In this document: one piece after another, positions 1-8,651 of the stretch
Position numbering within the stretch: position 1 is the first letter of the stretch
How the letters are laid out: each line of letters opens with the position of its first letter
NCBI RefSeq assembly: GCF_020037125.1
Contig: NZ_JAIQDG010000002.1
Coordinates: forward strand, 1-64,000
Reading direction: 5' to 3'
Length of the DNA: 64,000 nt
DNA from: Myxococcus sp. RHSTA-1-4
GTDB lineage: Bacteria; Myxococcota; Myxococcia; Myxococcales; Myxococcaceae
Position numbers and translations under genes: made by a program
Notes under the pieces: model-generated
The model's database searches: none
Told to the model about the DNA's origin: nothing
Seen by the model: the letters and a program-made list of their open reading frames with translations, nothing else

Positions 1-73
1 GCACCGAACGAATCAACTTCGCTCGTCCTTTGAGCATGCCGGCCTTCACCTTTAGCTAATTTCCCGAAGCTGT

Positions 74-1603
74 TTAGAAGCGCGCCTGCAGCAGGGTGTT
101 GAAGCCCAGCGCGTGCGGGTCCTCGAACGTGGGCTGGGCCACGCCGGTGACGTCGTCCCGGAACGTGGTCCGGTTGTTGTCGTACGTGTAGTAGACCTCG
201 CCCACGGCGGCCACGGACTCGGACAAGTCCCAGCGGAAGGTGGCCTTCGCGGAGAAGATGGGCTCCGCCTCGCAGATGGCGCCGCCGCAGCGCTCCGGCA
301 GGATGCTGAGCTGATTCACGTCACGCACCACCACCGTGCGCGTGCCGATGAGGTTCTCCGGCGGGTTGTTGCCGCCCACCACCGGGGTGGGGCTGCGGAA
401 CGAGGCCGGCTGCTGCACGCCCAGGATGAAGCCCGGCGTGAAGTGCAGCTGGGGGAAGTGGTAGTCCGCGCCCAGCGCCAGGAACATCTCCGGGTTCAGC
501 GCCGTGCCCTCGGGGAAGTCCTGGAACGGGGGGAAGCCCGGCACGTCGAACTGGATATAGGAGAGGCTGCGGTACAGGCCGAGCAGGCTGAGGCGCAGGA
601 AGTTCCACTTCGCGCGCGCCTGCAGCGCCAGCGCGGTGGCGTTCTGCGGCACGGTGGCGCCGAACTCGTCCGGGTCCTCCAGCGTCTGCGAGAGGAAGCT
701 GCCCTCCAGCGACACGGAGTAGGACAGGCCGCCCGGGTACTGCTCCGGGGCGAAGAAGCGCTGGAACATCTCCGGGTCGTTCTTGTAGAGCCGGAAGTCC
801 ACGCTGATGCCCACCGGCACACCCACGTGGTAGACGACCTGGCCGGACACGCCCGCGGCATTCACCGGCGCCTCGATGCCCAGCGTGGCCAGGCCGGGCA
901 CCAGGCCCTTCTGGAAGTAGCCGGCGCCAGCCTCCACGCGCAGCGTCTCCAGGATGTCCCAGCCGGCACCGGCCAGGACACCGTAGAGCGTCTCCTCCTC
1001 GAGGATGAGCTCGTTCTGCACCAGCGCCGTCTTGCCGCCCACGTACGCGTACCACTTGTCACGCGTGAGCTGCAGCTTCACGCCCGGCACGCCGTTGGCC
1101 TGCGAGCGGGTGGTGAACGCGCTGCTGCCGCCCCAGGAGATGCGGTAGGCGTAGCCCAGGCGGAAGCGGTCCGCGGACACCGGGAAGCCGACGAGGGAGA
1201 GGCCCTCCTTCTCGCCCCAGCCCGGCGGCTGGTAGTTGAGGCGGATGTAGCTGGAGTTGTCGCGGATGTCGACGCCACCCGACGGGCGCTCCAGCACCAG
1301 CAGCGTCAGCGCCGCCTCGGTGGTGAGCCCCTCGAAGAACGCGGGCGCGCGCTTGTAGAGCACCACGTTCGACAGCGACTCGAAGCCGGAGAACCGGGTG
1401 TTGAAGTTGTCGTAGAACTGGGTGTTCTGGTTACCCGCGCCAAAGCGTGCGTTGGGGCTGTTGGGCGTCGTCTCGCCCGAGCCCGCAAGCACGTTGTCAT
1501 CCGCGAAGACGAACGACAGGCGCGTGTCGACGAAGTCACCGGCCCAGGCGGGCGCACTCAGGGAAAGCAGCCCGGTCAGGGCCAGCGTCTGCAGCGTTTT
1601 CAA
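74..1603 (-). CDS. Outer-membrane beta-barrel-like exported protein (hypothetical)
   Basis: A 509-residue protein with a clear signal peptide (Met-Lys start, hydrophobic core, likely cleavage after AWA near residue 21). It has no obvious enzyme motif. The mature chain alternates short polar and aromatic strands, is rich in Gly, Tyr and Phe, and ends in Ala-Arg-Phe. A terminal Phe is the usual C-terminal signal of outer-membrane barrels, so I infer a barrel of unknown cargo. It is the last gene of a minus-strand run behind two lipoproteins, with about 90 bases between it and the upstream gene. I do not recognise the family; a porin-like or adhesin-anchor role is only a guess. Confidence 0.6.
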   Translation of the reverse strand: MKTLQTLALTGLLSLSAPAWAGDFVDTRLSFVFADDNVLAGSGETTPNSPNARFGAGNQNTQFYDNFNTRFSGFESLSNVVLYKRAPAFFEGLTTEAALTLLVLERPSGGVDIRDNSSYIRLNYQPPGWGEKEGLSLVGFPVSADRFRLGYAYRISWGGSSAFTTRSQANGVPGVKLQLTRDKWYAYVGGKTALVQNELILEEETLYGVLAGAGWDILETLRVEAGAGYFQKGLVPGLATLGIEAPVNAAGVSGQVVYHVGVPVGISVDFRLYKNDPEMFQRFFAPEQYPGGLSYSVSLEGSFLSQTLEDPDEFGATVPQNATALALQARAKWNFLRLSLLGLYRSLSYIQFDVPGFPPFQDFPEGTALNPEMFLALGADYHFPQLHFTPGFILGVQQPASFRSPTPVVGGNNPPENLIGTRTVVVRDVNQLSILPERCGGAICEAEPIFSAKATFRWDLSESVAAVGEVYYTYDNNRTTFRDDVTGVAQPTFEDPHALGFNTLLQARF

Positions 1604-1692
1604 TGTCCCTCTCCACGAAGCGGCCCGGGGGGAACCGCTCCTCCCCGCGCCCCGGCTCTCACCGGAGCGCGAACTTCTTCAACAGATGACGG

Positions 1693-3687
1693 TTACGGGT
1701 TGGCGCAAGGTTCGATGGGCCGCGGGCACTGCATGCCCGGGCCGGGGTGACAGCAGAGGTCGTCCTGGTCGCGAGGCAGCACCATCCACCGCGGGCGCGC
1801 GGCGCTGACCTGGCGCAGGTGGCCGGTGACGTCGAAGGTGGCCGCGCGCAGGTAGCGGCACTGCTGGGCGCGGCCCGTGTCCGGGTCGTCCTCGCGGCAG
1901 TCCACCACCAGGTCCGGCACCGCGTCCTTCGTCACCACGTTGATGCGGGTGCGCGAGTCCGCGCCCACCTTGCACGTCACCGCGCCGTTGGCCTCATTCT
2001 GGGCGGAGACCCACATGAAGGCCTGCGAGGCCGCCAGCGTGTGCTCGAACACGGTGTTCGCCTCCACGGGCACGTCGTCGCTTTCCGGCACGCTGCCGCC
2101 GCCACCGAAGCGCAGCAGCGCGGCCTTGTCGCACCAGACGTGCACCTTCATGCCGGGGACCAGCTCGCCGGAGACGGCCCAGGTGGTGGTGTCCGGGTTG
2201 CCGTCCACCGCCGCGGTGACGGACTTCACGCGGGCCGGCACCGAGCCGTCCAGGTTCGCCTCGGGCGCGCCCGTGGGGTTCATCTCCACCACGAACTGGC
2301 CGAAGCTCTCGAAGGTGTTCCGCTCCGTGCAGAGCTGGCCGGCGAACCGGCCGATGCCCAGCGTGCAGTCGATGTTGCACTGGCGCTCGGGGACGTCCGG
2401 GTCGCTGGGGCTGTCCGCGCCGCACCCGCCCCACGTCCCGCCACGCGTGTCCGCGCAGAAGAAGGGCACCTGGCCGTTGCCGTTGGCGTCACAGCTGTTG
2501 AAGACGCGCGGGAACTTCACCCGGCGAATCTTCACCAGCGAGGACTCCAGGCTCTCCATCTTGTAGTTGCCGTAGCTGTAGCCGCACAGCGGGTCGGTGA
2601 TGTACGGCGAGCCGCTGTAGCCGCACAGCCGGCCGTTGATTTCCACCGGCTCCACGAGCTTCAGGTACTTGTCCCACTCGGTCTGGGGCAGCAGGCGCAC
2701 GCGCTCGCGCACGCTCCACGAGGGGAAGGTGAGCTGCGTGGTGGCGGTGAACTCCTGCACCGAGCCGGCCACCGTCCACAGCAGGTCGCCCGGGTCCAGG
2801 CCCTCCGGGAAGGAGTAGTTGTAGATGTAGAGCGAGTTGAACCGGCCCGGCAGGTAGCCGGACGGCTCGGGCGTCTGGATGTTGGCGCCCTGGATGCCCG
2901 CCTCCCGCACGCGGCAGGAGGTGATGTCCGTCACGAAGAAGCCGCCGGGGTCCGTGCCCGTCACCAGCAGCGTGAGCGGCTGGTCGTTGTTCGGGTCGTC
3001 CGAGGCGCAGTTCTGCCGGAGGGCCGGCCCGGACTCGGGGCTGCGGCCGATGCGCATGTACGTGCCCTTGTAGGCCGTCTCCTGGTTGCCGTTCTGCGGC
3101 GTCTGCACCGCGGCGATGGTGGGCTCCTCGAACAGCAGCGTCCGGGACAGGCCCGTGGCATGGGTGCGCGTCGCCGGCTCCTCCGGGAGGTCGCCGGTCA
3201 CCACCTCGCCCTCGGCGTAGTCCACCTCGGGCGGCTCGTCCTGCACCCACACGTGCATCTCGCCGTAGAGCTGTCCGGCGCGCACGGTGGCGGAGCCCTT
3301 GCCGCCCTCGAGCTTCGTCCAGCGGTACTTGTACTCGCCGGTGAGGTTGCCCGGGACGACGCGGAAGGACACCGGGCCGTTGAAGGACTCCATCAGCTGC
3401 CCGTTGACGTCCAGCGCGGTGATGTCGAGGTCGATCTCCACCGTGCCGCGGGGGATGAGGTACCGGCACCCCTCGGTGCCGCGCACCTCCTCGGGAACCT
3501 GGCCCTGGCCGCCATGGCGGGTAGCGCAGGCGTTCTCCACCGGCAGCATGCTGCGCGGGGTGGTGGCGGTGGAGTAGAGGCCCTTCACCTCCACCTGGAA
3601 GGTGCCGATGCCCTTGGGCTGTGCCGTCTCTTGGGTATAGCAGCCGGCCGCGGCGAGGGCCGACACGAGCACGAGTCGCTTCATCAC
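1693..3687 (-). CDS. Large lipoprotein of unknown function
   Basis: A 664-residue protein that starts MMKRLVL and has a lipobox-like AAAGC with the lipidated Cys at residue 16, so it should sit in the envelope as a lipoprotein. The body is beta-rich with many Cys; a cluster around residues 395-450 (positions about 2330-2510) has about ten. No catalytic motif is visible. The start codon overlaps the stop of the upstream 5'-nucleotidase-like gene by 4 bases (ATGA), so the two are almost certainly translationally coupled, and a barrel gene follows. I infer that the three proteins form one surface system. The family is not recognised. Confidence 0.65.
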   Translation of the reverse strand: MMKRLVLVSALAAAGCYTQETAQPKGIGTFQVEVKGLYSTATTPRSMLPVENACATRHGGQGQVPEEVRGTEGCRYLIPRGTVEIDLDITALDVNGQLMESFNGPVSFRVVPGNLTGEYKYRWTKLEGGKGSATVRAGQLYGEMHVWVQDEPPEVDYAEGEVVTGDLPEEPATRTHATGLSRTLLFEEPTIAAVQTPQNGNQETAYKGTYMRIGRSPESGPALRQNCASDDPNNDQPLTLLVTGTDPGGFFVTDITSCRVREAGIQGANIQTPEPSGYLPGRFNSLYIYNYSFPEGLDPGDLLWTVAGSVQEFTATTQLTFPSWSVRERVRLLPQTEWDKYLKLVEPVEINGRLCGYSGSPYITDPLCGYSYGNYKMESLESSLVKIRRVKFPRVFNSCDANGNGQVPFFCADTRGGTWGGCGADSPSDPDVPERQCNIDCTLGIGRFAGQLCTERNTFESFGQFVVEMNPTGAPEANLDGSVPARVKSVTAAVDGNPDTTTWAVSGELVPGMKVHVWCDKAALLRFGGGGSVPESDDVPVEANTVFEHTLAASQAFMWVSAQNEANGAVTCKVGADSRTRINVVTKDAVPDLVVDCREDDPDTGRAQQCRYLRAATFDVTGHLRQVSAARPRWMVLPRDQDDLCCHPGPGMQCPRPIEPCANP

Positions 3688-6191
3688 TTCACCCTCCGGC
3701 CGATGCGGCCGTCTTCCACCGCGTCGGCGATGGACATGGAGGTGGGGTTCTCACAGAAGTTGCGCAGCTGCGGCGTCACGGTGCCGCACACGGGGTTCGT
3801 TCCGGCGAGCACATCCCGGCAGCTGCACCGCCCGGTGTAGGGGCCGGCGGCCGGTGCGCAGAAGGCCTGCACCTCGGCGGACGTGTCGAACTCGGACGGC
3901 ACATTGCAGCCCTCGGGGTTGTAGCCGCGGTCGTCGAGGTCCCCGCAGGTGCAATTCTCGCCCACCTGCTTCCCGGCGACGCAGGCCAGCCGGGCCTGCT
4001 CGGGCGTGGTGACGTCCGGCGCATTGCAGCCCGCGGGGTCGAACCCCCGGCGGAGCAGGTCACCGCACGAGCAGTCACCCACCTTCACCGCGAGCTCGTC
4101 CTTGAAGGACTTCGCCGCGCGGCAGAAGCCCACGACCTGCTCGTCCACCACCCACTGCCCGTTGATGAGGTTGCCGCAGCGGGCGCCCGTCTTGGAGGTC
4201 TCCCGGCCCGCGAGGATGTCCTCGCAGGTGCAGAAGCCCTGCATGTAGCCGATGAGCGAGTCGCGCAGGGAGATGCCCGTCTCGATGCGCGTGGTGTTGC
4301 GCTTGAGCACGTTGAAGCCCGAGCCGCCCTTGGCGATGTAGTCGTTCACGGCAATCTTGTACGTGCCGTTGGGGTCCAGCGGCTTGCCGTTGATGACGAT
4401 GTCCGTGCCCGGGTTGGCGTAGCAGCGGCCCTCGCCCGCGATGGAGGTCTCGTCCTCGATGCACTGCCAGGGGGCGTGGCCCGTGCGGTCCTCCTGGGGG
4501 CAGTCCTCGCCGCGCCGCGCCCGCTCGCAGGGGATGCGCAGGTCGTTGAGCTGCACCTGGGCGCAGTCCATGGTGAAGCGCGCGCCGGAGATCTGCGCCT
4601 GGCTGACGCAGCCGCGCTCGGAGGAGCGCTCGGCCACGAAGTTGAACATCTCCTGCATCTCGGCGCCGGAGAGGTACATGATGTTGATGGTGTTCTCGAA
4701 GGGGAACACGTTGAACATCGACTCCTGCGTCACCACGCCGGCGTAGAGGTTGTCGCGGATGCCCAGCGAGTTGGTGAGCGCCATCTCCGCCTCGACGCGG
4801 CGGCGCTTGCGCATGGAGTCCGCGGCGACGTTGCCCAGCGGCGAGTCCCCGCCCGTGGAGTTGTTGCGGCGCTGCACGTCGCGCGGGGCGTAGGAGAAGA
4901 TGTTGGTGAGCTGCAGCTTCATGTCCATGCCCAGGATGTAGGGCTGGAGCAGCTGCGTGGTGTCCCGGTCCTCCTGGTCACGGCAGCGCTGGATGGCCGC
5001 GCGCACCTTCTCCTCCTGGATGAACTGGCCCTCCTCCCAGAAGATGTCCGGGTCGTAGCGGTAGTTGCGCATGGCGTCGTCGCACCAGAGCGCGTCCATG
5101 GGGAAGACGCGGTAGTCCTGGGTGACGACCTCGGCGCCCTCGCCCTGGCCGAGCTCCTCCGGCATCTTCACCACCAGGTCCAGGCGGCCCACGTACTTGG
5201 CGAACGCGCCGGAGTGCGCCAGCACCACCTGGCGGCCGCTGGGGTCCGACAGGAGCTGCGGCGGGTTGAGCACCACGTGCAGGTGGCCGCCCAGCACCAC
5301 GTCCACGCCGGACACGCCGGGGATGAACACGCGCACCACCGACTTCTCGTCGCCTTCGGGGCCGAACCACTCCAGCACCTGCCAGGGGTTCTTCGAGCGC
5401 TGGACGAAGCTCCTGGCGCGGCCGTACTCGTAGTAGGCCTCATAGCCCTGGATGACGTCCTGGTCCTCGGTGAGGCCCAGGTGGCTGACGATGACGATGA
5501 GGTCCGTCACCGGGCGCAGCAGCTCCACGTACGCGCGCACCACCTCGTTCTGCTCCAGCGGGGTGGCCTGCAGGCTGTTGCCGCCCTCGACGATGGAGTT
5601 GAGCGAGGAGATGTTGGCCATGCCGATGACACCGACGCGCACGCCCTTGACGTTGCGGATGGTGTACGGCTCCGTCTCCAGCGCCGTCTGGTTGCTGCCC
5701 ACCTGACGCCAGTCGCTCCAGATGTAGTTGGCGGCCAGCAGGGGGAAGGTGGCGTTGTCGCGCGCGCGCTGGGTGAAGTTGAGCGCGCCTGCGTCGAACT
5801 CGTGGTTGCCGACGACGGCCGCGTCCAGGCGCGACTGCGAGAGGAACTTGAACTCCGCCTCGCCCGTATTGATGTTGAAGATGGGCGCGCCCTGGAAGCA
5901 GTCGCCCGAGTCCAGGTGGATGACCCGGTCGCCCTTTTCGCGCTCCCGCTTCAGCAGCGCCGCCATGCGCGTCGCGCCGCCGAAGGGACCGGCCTCCGGG
6001 ATGAGCCCCAGGTCCTGGTCCGTTCGCAGCGGGGCGAAGTCATAGGGGATGAGGCGCGAGTGGATGTCCGAGGTGTGGAGGAGCGTCAGGCGCACCTCCT
6101 GCCCCTCGAGGTGGTAATCCTGGCCTTCCACCACCGGCATGCATGAAGCCGTAGCCAGGGCGCAGGAGAGGCCGAGCAGGACGCGACGCAT
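3684..6191 (-). CDS. 5'-nucleotidase/metallophosphoesterase lipoprotein with Cys-rich C-terminal repeats
   Basis: An 835-residue protein. The N-terminus is a short signal with a probable lipidated Cys at 17, though the box is TASC rather than a classical LxGC. Calcineurin-like motifs follow: HTSDIHS near residue 42, GDCFQG near 100, GNHEFD near 130 and GGHLH near 300. A 5'-nucleotidase C-terminal domain comes next, with SLGIRDN and NDYIAKGGSGFN. Such enzymes hydrolyse nucleotides or UDP-sugars outside the cytoplasm. The last about 180 residues are unusual: four Cys-rich units of about 40-50 residues, each with a CxC[GER]D start and a GxNxxGC-like middle. It is the first gene of a three-gene envelope operon. 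Confidence 0.8.
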   Translation of the reverse strand: MRRVLLGLSCALATASCMPVVEGQDYHLEGQEVRLTLLHTSDIHSRLIPYDFAPLRTDQDLGLIPEAGPFGGATRMAALLKREREKGDRVIHLDSGDCFQGAPIFNINTGEAEFKFLSQSRLDAAVVGNHEFDAGALNFTQRARDNATFPLLAANYIWSDWRQVGSNQTALETEPYTIRNVKGVRVGVIGMANISSLNSIVEGGNSLQATPLEQNEVVRAYVELLRPVTDLIVIVSHLGLTEDQDVIQGYEAYYEYGRARSFVQRSKNPWQVLEWFGPEGDEKSVVRVFIPGVSGVDVVLGGHLHVVLNPPQLLSDPSGRQVVLAHSGAFAKYVGRLDLVVKMPEELGQGEGAEVVTQDYRVFPMDALWCDDAMRNYRYDPDIFWEEGQFIQEEKVRAAIQRCRDQEDRDTTQLLQPYILGMDMKLQLTNIFSYAPRDVQRRNNSTGGDSPLGNVAADSMRKRRRVEAEMALTNSLGIRDNLYAGVVTQESMFNVFPFENTINIMYLSGAEMQEMFNFVAERSSERGCVSQAQISGARFTMDCAQVQLNDLRIPCERARRGEDCPQEDRTGHAPWQCIEDETSIAGEGRCYANPGTDIVINGKPLDPNGTYKIAVNDYIAKGGSGFNVLKRNTTRIETGISLRDSLIGYMQGFCTCEDILAGRETSKTGARCGNLINGQWVVDEQVVGFCRAAKSFKDELAVKVGDCSCGDLLRRGFDPAGCNAPDVTTPEQARLACVAGKQVGENCTCGDLDDRGYNPEGCNVPSEFDTSAEVQAFCAPAAGPYTGRCSCRDVLAGTNPVCGTVTPQLRNFCENPTSMSIADAVEDGRIGRRVK

Positions 6192-6334
6192 CAGAAGAGA
6201 TTCCGTGTTTCAGGGGGTAGACGACGGTAAAGCCGGCGCAACGTACGGGATCATCCTCTGTCGGGCAAGCAACGCAGCCACGGCATTCCTACTCTGTCGC
6301 CATGGCGTCCCAATCCCCAGGAGAGCAGGCAGGC

Positions 6335-7015
6335 ATGAAGCAAAGCCGTTCCAGTGTCACTGACATCGAGATCATCGAGGATTTCTCGGCTACCGCGCGC
6401 TGCGACGAGGGCTTCCTGCGAGTGCGGCGCCTGCGGTGCCGGAACCGGCGCGCGGACGGGTCCTCCTCTCCGGTGTACCGGGTGGACGTGGTGGACCGGC
6501 CCCGGCTGGACGCGGTGGCGGTGCTTGTCTTTCGACGTGGTGCGTCGGGGCTGGAGGTGCTGACGCGGATGAACCTGCGGCCCGCGGCGTACTTCCGGAA
6601 GGACAACCGGGGGGCGATGACGGTGCCGGACCCGTCCTCGGGCTACCTGCGGGTGGAGGAAATCGTCGCGGGGCTGCTGGAGCCGGAGGACAAGGGCGAG
6701 GAGGGCCTGAAGCGGCGCGCGGCGGAGGAGGTGCGCGAGGAGGCCGGCTACGCGGTGCGGCCCGAGGACATCCACCTGCTGGGGGGCTCGTTCTTCCTGG
6801 CGCCGGGCATCCTGTCGGAGAAGGTGTTTCCGGCGGCGGTGGACGTCACGGGGCTTACGCCGCTGGAGCCCGAGGGAGACGGCTCGCCGCTGGAGGAGGG
6901 CACGCAGCTGCACTGGCGCCCCATTCAAGAGGTGCTGGACGCGTGCCGCCGTGGGGACATCCCGGATGCGAAGACGGAAGTGGCCCTGACGCGGCTGCTT
7001 GCCCGCCAGGCTTGA
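6335..7015 (+). CDS. NUDIX hydrolase
   Basis: A 226-residue protein with a NUDIX-type helix, EEVREEAGY, at about residues 136-144, preceded by the expected upstream Glu. The usual first Gly of the box is replaced (Pro is in that place), so it is a variant box. NUDIX enzymes cleave nucleoside diphosphates linked to another group; ADP-sugar-type substrates are plausible from the length, but the substrate cannot be read here. I chose the ATG at 6335 because AGGAG lies upstream of it, whereas the in-frame ATG at 6302 has no ribosome site. The gene diverges from the 5'-nucleotidase operon across about 140 bases. Confidence 0.8.
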   Translation: MKQSRSSVTDIEIIEDFSATARCDEGFLRVRRLRCRNRRADGSSSPVYRVDVVDRPRLDAVAVLVFRRGASGLEVLTRMNLRPAAYFRKDNRGAMTVPDPSSGYLRVEEIVAGLLEPEDKGEEGLKRRAAEEVREEAGYAVRPEDIHLLGGSFFLAPGILSEKVFPAAVDVTGLTPLEPEGDGSPLEEGTQLHWRPIQEVLDACRRGDIPDAKTEVALTRLLARQA

Positions 7016-7113
7016 GGCGCCGGACCGTCCAACGGCGCGCGGCTTGGGTTTCGCCGGGCCGCGCGCCGGGGTAGGGTGCGCGGCGTTTCGTCACCCACCG
7101 CAGAGGTTGCTGC

Positions 7114-8577
7114 ATGTCGTCGCTGCCCCCCTGGCTTGCCCAGCTCCTGCCCATCCTCATCCTGCTGGGGGCCATCGCCCTCGTCCTGGCGCGCCTGCCC
7201 AAGGTGGAACTGGGGCACACGGACGCGTTCCGCCGCCGCCGCTTCTTCAACTGGTTCCCGCTGGGCATGACGTACGCGTTCCTCTACATGGGCCGCTACA
7301 ACGTCAACGTGGCCACCAGCGCGCTGGGCGGCCGCACCAGCAACGCGGACTTCGGCACCATCTTCGCCTGGGGCACGCTCGTCTACGGCTTCGCCTTCCT
7401 CCTCAACGGTCCGCTGACGGACCGGCTCGGAGGGCGGAAGACCATCCTCATCTCCGCGGCCGGCTCGTCGGCGGCCAACGTCGCCATGGGCGGCGTGGTG
7501 TACGCGGTGCTGACGCAGGACTGGCAGCCGCCGGGGGGCCTCGTGGCGACGCTGTCGTTCCTCTACGCCGTCAACATGTACTTCCAGAGCTTCGGCGCGG
7601 TCTCCATCGTCAAGGTGAACGCGTCCTGGTTCCACGTGCGCGAGCGCGGCCTGCTGGGCGGCGTGTTCGGCATCCTCATCTCGCTGGGCGTCTACTTCGC
7701 CTACGACTGGAGCCGGCTCATCGTGAAGGCGGCGCCCACGTACTGGGCCTTCTTCGTGCCGGCCGCCATCCTCGCGGCCTTCGTGGTGCTGGACTTCTTC
7801 ATCATCCGCGACACGCCGAGCCACGCCGGGCACCCGGACTTCGACACGGCGGACGCGTCCTCCGGGGACACCGGGCCCCAGCTCGGGTTGGGGGCGGTGC
7901 TGATGCGGATGCTCGGCAACCCCACCATCATCGTCATCCTCTGCATCGAGTTCTGCAGCGGCTTCATGCGCAACGCCATCATGCAGTGGTACCCCAAGTT
8001 CGCGAAGTCCACCGGCATCAGCGAGTCGTTCGTCGCGGCCAACTGGGGCATGCTGCTGTGCGTGGCCGGCATCACCGGCGGCATGTTCGCCGGCGTCATC
8101 AGCGACCGCATCTTCGACTCGCGCCGCGGTCCCGTGTCCTTCGTGCTCTACGCGGGCATGTCCCTGGGCGCGGTGGCTACCCTGTTCCTGCTCAACAGCG
8201 TGGCGCTGGGGTGGACGGTCATCTTCATGTCCCTGTGCGTCATCGGCGTGCACGGCATGCTGTCCGGCACGGCCAGCATGGACTTCGGCGGCAAGAAGAA
8301 CGCGGGCGTCGCGGTGGGCATCATCGACGGCGCCGTCTATGCGGGCACCGCCCTCCAGTCCATCCTCCTGGGCAGGATTCTTCCCAGCGGCGAGCTGGCG
8401 AAGGACCCGTCCAACTGGGGCAACTGGCCGTATGCCATGCTGCCGCTGTCCTTCGCGGGCCTGCTGCTGGCCACCCGGGTGTGGAACGCGAAGCCCCAGC
8501 CCAGGGCCGCGCCGGCTCCCGCCACCCTCCCGGTGCCCGCGGAGACGCCGGCCTCCCGGACCGGGACGCGGGGGTAG
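7114..8577 (+). CDS. MFS transporter, organophosphate:phosphate antiporter (GlpT/UhpT-like)
   Basis: A 487-residue integral membrane protein with about 12 hydrophobic segments. After the first membrane segment comes a signature of the organophosphate antiporter family: RRRFFNWFPLGMTY followed by MGRYNVNVA. The second half contains PKFAKSTG and an amphipathic loop consistent with the second six-helix bundle. Family members exchange phosphate esters such as glycerol-3-phosphate or hexose phosphate for phosphate; which one is used here is unknown. AGAGG lies 8 bases before the ATG. An imperfect hairpin follows at 8601-8627. Confidence 0.8.
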   Translation: MSSLPPWLAQLLPILILLGAIALVLARLPKVELGHTDAFRRRRFFNWFPLGMTYAFLYMGRYNVNVATSALGGRTSNADFGTIFAWGTLVYGFAFLLNGPLTDRLGGRKTILISAAGSSAANVAMGGVVYAVLTQDWQPPGGLVATLSFLYAVNMYFQSFGAVSIVKVNASWFHVRERGLLGGVFGILISLGVYFAYDWSRLIVKAAPTYWAFFVPAAILAAFVVLDFFIIRDTPSHAGHPDFDTADASSGDTGPQLGLGAVLMRMLGNPTIIVILCIEFCSGFMRNAIMQWYPKFAKSTGISESFVAANWGMLLCVAGITGGMFAGVISDRIFDSRRGPVSFVLYAGMSLGAVATLFLLNSVALGWTVIFMSLCVIGVHGMLSGTASMDFGGKKNAGVAVGIIDGAVYAGTALQSILLGRILPSGELAKDPSNWGNWPYAMLPLSFAGLLLATRVWNAKPQPRAAPAPATLPVPAETPASRTGTRG

Positions 8578-8600
8578 ATGCTTCGTGCTTCAACGGACGT

Positions 8601-8627
8601 GTCACGGCCGGGTCACTCCCGTGTGAC
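8601..8627 (+). terminator. Imperfect hairpin after the MFS gene
   Basis: GTCAC and GTGAC arms enclose an inner CGGG/CCCG pairing, 23 bases after the transporter stop. There is no T tract, so the terminator call is weak. It could also be an operator-like inverted repeat upstream of the GTG-started gene at 8652. Confidence 0.3.
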
Positions 8628-8651
8628 AGACAGGTGACGTAGAGTGCGGGT

